DNA from: Phycomyces blakesleeanus NRRL 1555(-)
Lineage: Eukaryota; Mucoromycota; Mucoromycetes; Mucorales; Phycomycetaceae
Length of the DNA: 64,000 bases
Direction of reading: 5' to 3'
Assembly: GCF_001638985.1 (NCBI RefSeq)
Contig: NW_017265162.1
Span: forward strand, 558,001 to 622,000
The notes beneath the pieces were generated by a model. The model ran no database searches. It was not told where the DNA came from and saw only the letters and a program-made list of their open reading frames with translations. A program made the translations under genes and the position numbers. Position 1 is the first letter of the stretch. Each line of letters begins with the position of its first letter. Positions 47,932 through 58,054 of this stretch are shown one piece after another.

Positions 47932-50900
47932 ATGTTCACCTTTGAAAGCTTTCGTCGTACTAGCAGTTCACCCTCTGTTCCGACAAACAATGACAAAAAC
48001 AACAATACGTCTGATGATTCAAATCGACCAAGTTTTTTACAGCGTATAGCTAGTACAGAAAATGTCAATCGTAACCAGCAATCTACACCCGGACGATCAA
48101 ATCTTGGAAATGGTTCCAAGAATTCAACTTCTTCGACATTCTCGTCCATCTTGTCATCTTCATCATCAATACCCGTACCAGTAAACTCATGGGCCATGCT
48201 CACATTGTCACGCCTTCAAGACACAGAAGGCGAATTTGATGACATTGTTGACTTGCTGTTATCCCAGAACAAAGTAAGAGACATTGAGAAGCAACATTAG
48301 CACACGTACATATACACACACACACATACATACATACATACATGGATACACATGTATAAATAATAATACTAATAATAATAATAATTGGTTACATGTATGT
48401 ATAAATATATATATATATAAAAGTACCAACAATCTGTATTGTTACTACCTGTCTCCCGCCCTTCACATCCTTTTATCATCATCGATCGAGAGTTTATTCA
48501 TGATCATGTCCTTGTCTATCAAAACAGTGACATGTCTCAAGCAAACTCTCTTAGCGGTATCAGAGGTACCTTTCAAAAGTAAGCTGCAGTACTATAGATG
48601 CTGAGTCTCTTCTTCATTTGACAATATACACACTTACGTACGCTTATATACTTAAATACATATATTGTACACTATAGAGATAAATTTGTTGCTTTGGGTA
48701 TTGTTCCACCAGGACGTCAATTGATCAACGATGGATCTGATGGTTCAAAGTAAGTAACATTTACAAACAAGACCAAAAAATAAATAAAACCAAATTAAAC
48801 TAAATTAAATTAAATTAAATTAAATGAAATATATGTACATGTACATTTATATGTATGTAGACAAGGATTGGACAATTTCCGCCTCGATACCTCTTCTATT
48901 TCCCCTGATCAGCCCACATACCCTATTCTTGCAAGCCATGTGCAGATACCTATCAAAGACAAACATATAAACGTCATGCTGATCCAAAAGCCGATATCAA
49001 AGACAGATGTCATTGAGTGGGACAGCCGAGAAATTAACCAAGTCGAGCCTATTCTTTCAAACGGCTTGGCGAATGCACTTGCGGATGCGTAAGAAGTCTT
49101 TCTATTTCGTTCATTTAATTGATTTTCTCTCTCTCTTTTCAACGGCAACGATAAAGATAACAATTGAAGCTAATAAAGGAAAAGAATAGATTTGTAAAAA
49201 GATACCGCAAAAATATGCCGCGTACATTGGACCAAGCAAGCAATACTATTCTTGATTTCTTGGAAGATGTGAGATCTAGTTTGCTGCAGTCAGGTGTCAA
49301 TCCTGATGAAATTGAAGATCTTCTGGATGAAGTTGAGACATATTTATGCAATGCATTATATGAATGGTAAACATATCCTTAATATCCTTATCTGCTTGGT
49401 TTTCTTATGCTGAGCTACTTAGTTTGTTTCCTCCTCCAGGTGGAGATGAGTCTATGGCCGATGAAGCTTTGGAATCACGTATTGCTGCTCTCAACTTGCT
49501 TGATCTCAATTTGGAACATCTAGGTGTCCTGGTCAGCAATGAATCAGAAATCGAAAGCATTGATGCAGTTGTCAAAACAGCAGGTATCCAATTGCAAAAG
49601 TTGAATTCGATCCTGGGAGCAAAAGAGAAAATGGATGCTTTGGTCATGACACATCATATTATAGTCAGTAAGTACAATTCAAATAAAAAGACCTTCTTTT
49701 TCCTTCCTTCCTTCCTTTTTGTCTTACATATACATACACATGTTCCATTATGCTTACAATCAATAAAATACAATACAATATATACAATATATATGCATAT
49801 ATATATAAACATATATAAAGGTGCAATGGAGAGCTTTGCAGAAAAATACAAACAAACAAAACTTGATTCTATCGATTCTGGAACAAATAAGGAATTCCGA
49901 CAGACCAATACCACTTCTTTGACACCAACACCAACTCTTACTCCTACTCTTACTCCTACTCCTTCTACTGCCCAACCTGATGAAGATGACACTTTAGTGG
50001 ACGCAGACGACGATGACGATCCCAAAGAAGATCATAACGGTGATAGTGGTGATAAGGAAGAAAATGTACAAGAAACTACAAAATTAAAGGAGGATCAGCC
50101 AGTAATAGTGACTGTGCCACCAACGCCGTCACCTCAACCTCAACCGCAACCACCAAAAAAAGCGGAGGCAGCAGCAGTAGAAACAGGAACAGAAAACAAA
50201 GTCAAGGAGAACGAGGATGAGACAAAAGAAAAGCCAAATTCAGACAACCAAAACCTTCACTCCGCAAGTGCAGATGTTCTCCTTCCTTTGCTGATCTTTA
50301 CAATCGTCAAATCAAATCCAACAAATTTCCTTTCTAACCTTAGGTTTATTCAACGTTATCGACGCCAATCCCATATAACAGGGCAGGCAAGCTATTGTCT
50401 CACCAATATGGTAATCTTGTCTACACATCTCTTATAACAGCAATAACAACAGCACCAATACCACCTTCCCTCCTCCTTCTCCTAACCAACTTTATTTAAC
50501 AATTGATTTGCGTAACTTATTGATATTTGTAGATGGCAGCCGTGTCTTTTTTGGAGACAACGAATCTAGTTGGCCTGGGACTCTCTGCTGACCGCGTTTA
50601 CAGGTAAAATAATAATACATTTAATTAATTAAATAAATAAATGAAAATAAGGAAATACTTTATATAGACATATTCTGGGGTAGAGGGTTAGAGGATGGTG
50701 TATGATAAAGTGGTCTGGGCCTTTGTTTACAGAATATATACATATAAGAAAAAGAAAAAAAAAAAGGGGGGGGGGAAAGAAGGAGGAAGAGGAAGATGAG
50801 GAGGGAAGGTTTTATTTTATTATTATTATTTGTATTATTGATGGCTGATGTTGTTAGTGCAGCTCCTAAGCAAGTATTTTATTGATTGATATTATTTAAT

Positions 50901-51973
50901 GTTATTCTAGCCATGTTACTGATCTCAATGGCTCTGGAGACTCCTCCATATCTGCGGCTTCTCATGCGCGTTCAGCCGCATCAGCAGGTGGACTTAAAAT
51001 TATGTCTGATGTGGTCGACAGCTCTTATCGAGTTTTGGATGGAATTGGACGCCTGTGGCAAAGAACCACAGACAGTGAAAGTGCAACTAATTCAAAACTA
51101 CTCAAACCACCACTACTATCATCATCAGCAAAAATATCTTCTTCCTCTTATTCTTCTCCTTCAACATCATCATCAACAACAACAGCAGCATCGTCAGTAT
51201 TAGCATCAGCATCAGCATCAGAATCAGCATCGGCGTTGGCGTTGGCGTTGGCGCCGGCTTCGGCATCAGCATCAGCATCAGCGTCAGCGTCGGTATCGGC
51301 ATCGGCGCCGGCGCCGGCATCAGGGCCTGCAACGGGGTTTTCTGCAACATCCGGTAGGCCTGGAACCAACAAGTCTGGAATTTTGGGTACTTCTGCCAGC
51401 ATGATGGAGGAAATGGTCGGCAGGGTGCGTCAGGTTAGCGATGGGTCCGAAAAGAAGCAGCCGCTGAGTGAACTCAAGGACATGGCACACGGGGCTCCAA
51501 ATTCTAGAAAACAAAGCATGAGTAGCTCAAGTCATCAGACCAATAGTGCAGGTGGGGCAGGATGGGAGAATGCAGTGCCTAGTTTTATGGAAAGCCGGGT
51601 GGGTACATTTAAGGTAAGAGGAAGAGGAAGAGAAAGAGATACATTTATTCTGATCTTTTTTTTTGGAGTATAAATGATTGAATGATTGAGTGACTCATTG
51701 AATGACTGGTTTTGGTTTGCTTGGTCTTTCACATAGCCTACAACAAGATCAGAGGCTATTCAGGCCCTTCTGCAGGCACCGTCTCATTTTATCCAATCTG
51801 TCACCCCAAAGCCAACCTCGTCATCATCATCTAGTTCCAGATCGAAAGAAGGACCCCTAAAGAAGTTCCTCGAGGTTAAGTCTGTGGATGACCTTAAGAT
51901 AGGTGAAGTAGCCGAACTCTTGGCTGATTATAAACGATTGGCTGCCATATTAAAGCAGGCAAATTATTCTTAA
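47932..51973 (+). CDS. Vps9-domain protein, probable Rab5-type GEF
   Basis: Ten exons: 47932-48273, 48424-48578, 48678-48749, 48861-49088, 49190-49366, 49423-49667, 49821-50410, 50533-50603, 50911-51613, 51737-51973 (939 aa). The N-terminus is Ser/Asn-rich. About 325-420 is the helical bundle and first half of the Vps9 fold (DFLEDVRSSLLQSGVNPDEI, YECLFPPPGGDESMADEALE). About 556-625 carries the catalytic half: SADVLLPLLIFTIVKSNPTN, FIQRYRR, ASYCLTNMMAAVSFLETTNL. Between them sits an insert of about 125 residues rich in Thr-Pro, Asp/Glu and Pro-Gln. Downstream there is a long Ser-Ala repeat tract (about 710-770) and a C-terminal helix (KKFLEVKSVDDLKIGEVAEL). Vps9 domains activate Rab5/Vps21 on endosomes, which would place this upstream of the PtdIns3P-binding sorting nexins in this window. 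The exon 6 acceptor at 49422 was preferred because it restores LFPPPGGDE. Confidence 0.9.
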
Positions 51974-54720
51974 AATTCCATTTAGTATATTACATAAATT
52001 AAATTAAAATAAAATAAAATAAAATAAAATAAAATAATATGATTATGATTATGATGATTATAATGATGACAATATTAATATCAAAAAAATAATAAAATAA
52101 AAATCACATCTCACAAAATGTAACATGAAGTGCAGAATTTCAAAAAAATAAAATCCAGAATTTGATAATTTTATGTATTCTTGTCGTGTTTTATTATTAT
52201 TTTTTTATTTTTTAAAAATAAACCACAAGACAAGACAAGAGAAAAGGGGATCGAGACCTTTTTTTTTTTTTTTTTTTTAAGATATTTCTTTATTTGGTAT
52301 TTGTAACATTCAGCATTGTGGGAGTCGAGACTTTCTTTTTCTTTTATAATCTACATTTTGATGTTCATTTTTTGATGCTGCTGTCCTTGTTCATTATTAA
52401 CATTTTTCATACTTGTTTTTTTTTTAAAAAAATAAAATAAAAGATTCTATTTACTATTCACCAACAAATTTCAGGAGCAAATTGAAGTATAGAATCAGAA
52501 TTAGGATCAAAAAACATAAACATTGTAGAAAGAGAATGGGAATTTGTTATTCGTATTCTTCAAGAGAATAAAATTGTGAAATAACACGTATTCTCTTAAA
52601 AAATATAACGCCAAAAAGGGCAAAATAAAAGCTCTTTTTGTTATTATTTTTGGTATTAAAAATCATGCCAAAATGTACTGGATTCATAATCGTCTAAATT
52701 CAATATTTGAAAGTAAAGATATAAATAATTAGCAAATATACACATGGCTTAATTTTACCTCATAAAGGTTAAAATTTAATAATAAGACTTTGGTTTCATT
52801 TCTAGACATTTTACATATTTTTGTATATATGTCAGATGACATTAGACAAGAAAGAAGATAATATACACGTAATTATCCATAAAAGATACCGCTAGGGAAT
52901 AACTAATGTCAAGTATATAACCTATCTATTTTATACAAGAACCCGCTAGTAGTTTCTGCTGCTACCACTCTAGGTTAGTAATTCAGATATTATTAAATCC
53001 AATGAAAATGACAAAGATTATGATTTCTATTCTACGTATCAGATCTCAAGCATTTAGTCTGACAAGGCTCTGGGAAATGTTACATACATACGCTTAGCAG
53101 AATTATCAGGCAACATTAACTTCTTTTATTATTAATAATAATTATTTTAAATAAATTATATACAAGTAACACTTCATCACATTCACTTCCAAGAAGCGCA
53201 GAAACCAAAATAAGCAAGGGAAAAGAAGTGAAAGACCACAATATTATCTAAAGCAGTCCAGCCATCTTTTAGATTTACTGATTTGAATCTTATCTATCAT
53301 ACATATATTTAAATACCAATAATGATATGTGTGAGACAAATAAAGCACACGCCCATTACAAACCAACTGTTCAGTATTTGATGATTTTTATCTATTTTTT
53401 TTTTGGTTAATAAAAACAGGTGCTTGTAGACAATTTTCTCTTTCTTTAAAAAACTTTTAAGCATAAATAAATATAATATATCTGTATAAAACAGCAAGGT
53501 AACACATGGATTAAGGTGTGGGACGGTACAGGTTGTGTAAGGGCATTTTTGATGGCATACAGGCCTTTTTGTCAATTGTTGGAGTGAGGCCAAAAGACAA
53601 TACTTCTTTAAGACCATTAAGCAACATTGAATATATTTTACCTAATGTGGCCAAGGGTATTCTGAGGTGTGTCAAATATGCACAATCTGATAGATCAAAA
53701 TAAAAAATAACAATTTAACAATAAAGTCCATATCCAGTGTCTTTAGTCTTTAATGCCTGGTGCCTGGTGTTTGATGTGTGAATATGTAATTGTGTAAATG
53801 GGCGGTTGAATGCAAGATATTGTTATATGTACATTGTTTTAACATATGCACGGCTATTTAGTGTTGGATCAGCGCAAGTTATCAAACCCAAATGATAACA
53901 GTTATCATTATCATTATCACCATAGCTATCATTACAACCATCATTATTTCTACTTTGCTGTAATACAAGATATGTATGATCTTTTTCGTATAAATAAAAA
54001 TAAAATAAAATAGACCTGGACCTTGTAATCAAATAGAACAGATCTGCCATTAAAGTGATGGGCGGGGTACATTATACCCCTCCTCCCTCCCCTCGAGACA
54101 ATTACAAAAAAACATCATCCAGATCGTTCAATGAGGTGACTTTTTGGATAGCGCAGTCTTATCTACACACTGCACACATCTTACTATATACATTAGACTA
54201 TCAACACGTTTAAAAATCTCTCTTATTCTTTACTTGGTCCAGAATATAAACTATTATTAATAATGCTTTTTATTACTATTCTGTGTATTTCAATATCATT
54301 ATTTGTCTTTGTCTCTAAAGAAAGTTTATCCAATGATCAAATGCCATGATAGGGACAAGTCAAAATTTGTAACAAATAATAACATTGAAGACACCCTCAA
54401 TTGTTGTATTATATTGTAGATCGTCACAGTAATTTTCCTAAAAAAAAAAAATTAAAAAATTAAAAAATTAAAAAATTATAAAATTATAAAATTATAAAAT
54501 AAAAATAAATAAATTCTGAGACTATATTATTCTTCTACAGGTCTTGTCCAATTTGGCAAGCTACTTTATATTTCTTTTTAGTTTTTGTTTGTTTTAATTC
54601 CTTCTTCTTTTTTATCTCTTTCTCTCATACACACTTTCTCTCTCTCTCTCTCTCTCTCTCTTAATTAATTAATTAATTAATTCACTAATTATATATATAT
54701 ATTTATACATACATATATAC

Positions 54721-54759
<39 letters not shown>

Positions 54760-54837
54760 AATATATAAATATACTTGTTTATTCATTAATTCTAATACTA
54801 AAGCCTGTTGTGCAACTTCATTCATAATTCTTAATTA
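51974..54837. other. Gene-poor intergenic region (Vps9 3' flank, SAAL1-like promoter)
   Basis: About 2.9 kb, strongly AT-rich. It contains AAAAT and TTAAAAAA repeats (about 52003-52035, 54445-54500), an 18-nt T-run (52261-52278), an open patch at about 53480-53700 without recognisable homology, and a dense block of CT, TTAA and ATACAT repeats at 54630-54770 just upstream of the next gene. No complete gene is supported. Confidence 0.5.
54630..54770. repeat. Compound microsatellite block upstream of the SAAL1-like gene
   Basis: Consecutive CT, TTAA, TA and ATACAT arrays within 140 bp, ending about 70 bp before the ATG. The CT part may belong to the core promoter. Confidence 0.8.
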
Positions 54838-55139
54838 ATGGAACTCTCATGCCCTTCGACATTCTCGAATCAAATGTTCTTCCAAGACCACGATCGAGAC
54901 ACAGCAATTGTCGCACCCATCATGAAGAAGCTTGTGGATGGCGTATTACAGAACGCAGTCGACGATGTACCAGACGGAAGCGATCCCGACGATGATTCAC
55001 CATTCGAACGTACATTGTGTGCTGCATGGGACACATGTTCTGTATTAGACTATGCTCGGGTCATGGCCACAGCCCAATCTCATCGTTTATTACTCAAAGT
55101 AAGAAAACAACAACAACAAACAACAAAGACAGAAAAAAA

Positions 55140-55173
<34 letters not shown>

Positions 55174-56320
55174 TATACATATATATTTATATATATTTAT
55201 GTGAGAATTTGTGCTTAAATTTAAATATGTCCATGTCTATGTATGTGCGTATATTTCATTAGATTGTCACTGTCACAAAGAGACCTCGTACACGGGAACT
55301 GGCAATGGGAGCTCTTGCTAACCTTGCCTGCCACTGGGACGCTGGAATAGGCCCAATGATGCTCGACGATATGGACGTCTTAAAGCTTTGTCGATCTGTT
55401 TTGTGGCATGAGAACGATGCACGCGTATTATTAGAGACGTCTCGGTAAATTTATAATTATATATATATATTCAATATTTGAAGAAGAATCTAATCCAAAA
55501 AAATTATGTAATTACTATTATTATTTTTAAAAAAAAAAACATACATACATACATCATTATTCAGGCTTCTCAACACCTTTCTGTCCTGCTCGATCGATAC
55601 TAGCCACCAGACGATTGTAGAACACGATCACCTGACAGAGTTCCTCACACCTGTATCAATGGCACCATCTGTATTTCATCAGTATACTTCGATTATCTGT
55701 AACACTCTCTTTTCAGAGCTTTTGCTGACTAGTCTGGAACTCATGACTCGTATCGTAGTCTACACAAACGCAATCACTCACAGTCTAGCTCGGCGCAGAC
55801 AAAGAATGCTCGAAGGCGAGGCAGAAGAGGAAGAACAAGAGGTCTTTTTTGACAAGGCAGACACACTTGCCTTGGTCAAATGGGGCGCAGAGCGTCTTGA
55901 GGAAGAAGGTCATGGAGTTGGAATCGGTATGGGCTTTAATCGGGGGATTGCTAAGAATGTCATGCATCTCCTGTGGGCTTTGATGGCTTACAATATGGTC
56001 AGCACAGCAGAGTGTGGTAAGGAAAACCAAAATAGAAAAATAAAGACAGGCAGATAGAGAGACAAAAAAAAAGTAGATATACAAACGCGCACAATTAGTT
56101 TATTTAGATATATATATATATGTAAGAAGATCCTAGCTTTATTAACATTAGACAATTAAACATTTCTTGTGTAGGCTCTGAAATGACCAATTGCTTGGGT
56201 CAATCGATGTCTCGCATAGTTTCATATATCCAGGAAGATGAGTATGAGAGTAGGAACGAAGACGAAGACATCCAAAGCTTAGCACACGCCCTCAATACAA
56301 AACTTTCGATGGCCAGCTGA
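54838..56320 (+). CDS. SAAL1-like armadillo-type protein
   Basis: Four exons: 54838-55098, 55263-55444, 55565-56016, 56175-56320 (346 aa). The best match I can make from memory is the SAAL1 (serum amyloid A-like 1) family: the AWDTCSVLDYARVM region, then RELAMGALANLACHWDAGIG and RVLLETSRLLNTFLS correspond to the ILGNMAC and TLLETSRLL segments of animal SAAL1, in the same order. The protein is all-helical and soluble, with no TM or signal peptide. A short acidic stretch (GEAEEEEQEV, about 240) and an acidic C-terminus occur. The molecular role of the family is poorly defined. Intron 1 holds a 29-nt T-run. The gene converges with the orphan gene at 56751-57032. Confidence 0.68.
55142..55170. 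repeat. Poly-T tract (29 nt) in intron 1 of the SAAL1-like gene
   Basis: Uninterrupted homopolymer about 90 bp before the exon 2 acceptor. Its length is likely to vary and may include sequencing error. Confidence 0.85.
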
Positions 56321-56580
56321 ACGATTGATCTTGTTTATCCTCAACTCTTTTGTACATAGTCCTATCTGTCTTTCTCCCCTTAACTATCTATTTCCCTTTT
56401 ATCTCTTCTTACTTCTTTCTTTCTTTCTATTTTATTCTATCCTATCCTATCCTATCCTGTCCTGTCTTATTCTATTCTATTCTTCCTTTCATAAGTCAAA
56501 AGCATAGACATTGTATTTTGTGTTTGCTAGATAAGATCTGTTCCACAGATCAAACCCATCAAGAACATTTTATAAATAAT

Positions 56581-56616
<36 letters not shown>

Positions 56617-56750
56617 CTCTAAAGATTCGTTTTACAAAACAAAACAAAAAGAATGAAAGAAAAAGATTTTATATACAGACTTCATTTCACTGTTTCTCGA
56701 TCTCTTTATCTCTCTACCTCTTTATCTTTATCTTTTGTTTTAGGGGGGTT
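56321..56750. other. Intergenic region between convergent genes
   Basis: About 430 bp of 3' flank. It contains CTATC pentamer repeats (about 56438-56475) and a TA run (56587-56613). No gene seen. Confidence 0.55.
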
Positions 56751-57032
56751 TTACTGAGGAAGAGTACATTCTAGTGCAGTCGAATCTGGTCTACTGGTCA
56801 ATTCATAGCCTCGTCTTTGCATATAATCTTGAAGTTGAGATCTGTTCAAGTGTACAACAGCTGCTCGTCTGGTGTCATTGACCATGGCACACACAAGACC
56901 CATGCCATGATTATCGTCATCGACTGTGAATTGCCGTGCTTGTCGGTTGTCACTCAAGAACTGTTCTAGTCGTTCATAACTCTCGGCAGGACTCATTCTG
57001 TGTTGAGTTGGGGCAGAGGTAAGTCCAGGCAT
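56751..57032 (-). CDS. Hypothetical small protein, 93 aa
   Basis: Intronless open frame starting MPGLTSAPTQHRMSPAES and ending ALECTLPQ. I do not recognise the family. It looks real because its composition is balanced (no repeat-derived residues), unlike the many AT-driven open frames around it, and the GC content rises over the frame. The central part has alternating beta-like and helical stretches (HGMGLVCAMVNDTRRAAVVH, LNRSQLQDYMQRRGYELTS), suggesting a small alpha/beta fold. There is no TM or signal peptide. It is tandem with and downstream of Pcc1 (551 bp apart) and convergent with the SAAL1-like gene. A second Met at codon 13 could also be the start. The function is unknown. Confidence 0.5.
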   Translation of the reverse strand: MPGLTSAPTQHRMSPAESYERLEQFLSDNRQARQFTVDDDNHGMGLVCAMVNDTRRAAVVHLNRSQLQDYMQRRGYELTSRPDSTALECTLPQ

Positions 57033-57583
57033 GATAATAGTAAATATTTAATAATAATAGTAATAATAATGAAGAAAAAGAAGAAGAAGATAAATATGAG
57101 CAATTAAATAAATAAATAAATAAATAAATAGCCTTTGATATTATAAAGATTATATCACATGGCTGAATATGGAAAGGTTACAAATATTTGCATTAGACAG
57201 GTTGCATTGGGTGGATGTTACGTTACCAATTAAAAGAGGAAAATTACTTGTGGCATTTCGAATAGCTATATTTCATATACACATTATATCAACTATAATA
57301 ATTCTTCCCTTTTTAAAGAGCATCTTTATCAGACCGTATATTTGAATACATCACGTAAGATAGAACCAAAGGAAAGACTATCAAAACAGTTTCCGATCAT
57401 ACTATAAAAGCACCAGCCTTTTTTGTTAATGTTGTTCTTTATCAAATATTGCTACCAAAAGCCAAACTCCATTTATTTATTTGATTTTAAAATAATCAAT
57501 CAATAATTATCATCATCATATCATAATCCTTTCTTCTTCGTCCTTTTCTCTCACACACATACACACACTCTATCTCTCCACCC
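57033..57583. other. Intergenic region upstream of the orphan gene
   Basis: About 550 bp between two minus-strand genes. It contains an AAAT repeat (57107-57131) and AT-rich DNA. No gene seen. Confidence 0.55.
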
Positions 57584-58054
57584 TCAGACTGTGTCGAATT
57601 GATCCATCGTCTTGGTCACCATGGTTAACATTTCCAGGAAAGAATTTACTGCCACACGCAGCATTTTAGTGGAGGTACACTCAAAGGATCTATTATTTAT
57701 GAGCGAGTCAATTTTTCTGTGTTTAGCATACAGTTCATAAGGAGGAAGAGGAGAAGGATAGGAACCCTTACACTGTCAATGTATTTCCGGCAGTGTCAAC
57801 CGTACGCTTGACCTGGTCTGTCTTGAGCTCTTTATCTACACTCAGTACACGCTTGGCTATAATGGCCAGACGTTCATTTGGAAACGGAATCTCTAACTTT
57901 CTATTATTATCATTATTTTTTTTTATTTTCGTTTTATTATAATTGTAATTGTTATATTATATTATATTATATTATAATGCGTTGTTTGATGAATTCATTT
58001 GAAATTTAGGCAGTAATGCAACATTATTGTCAATGCTTACAATGAATGGTCCAT
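57584..58054 (-). CDS. PCC1: EKC/KEOPS complex subunit Pcc1
   Basis: Small subunit of KEOPS, which makes t6A37 on ANN-decoding tRNAs; Pcc1 binds Kae1 and mediates dimerisation. Three exons: 58054-58041 (14 nt), 57900-57772, 57689-57584 (82 aa; family about 85-110). After MDHSLK the protein reads LEIPFPNERLAIIAKRVLSV, then DKELKTDQVKRTVDTAGNTL, and the C-terminal helix LRVAVNSFLEMLTMVTKTMD, ending QFDTV. These are the hallmark segments of the Pcc1/LAGE3 family. All splice sites are GT-AG and the phases close exactly. No exon is long enough to show as an open reading frame of its own. With the Tcd gene at 3638-5529, this window encodes two steps of the t6A-to-ct6A pathway. Confidence 0.9.
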
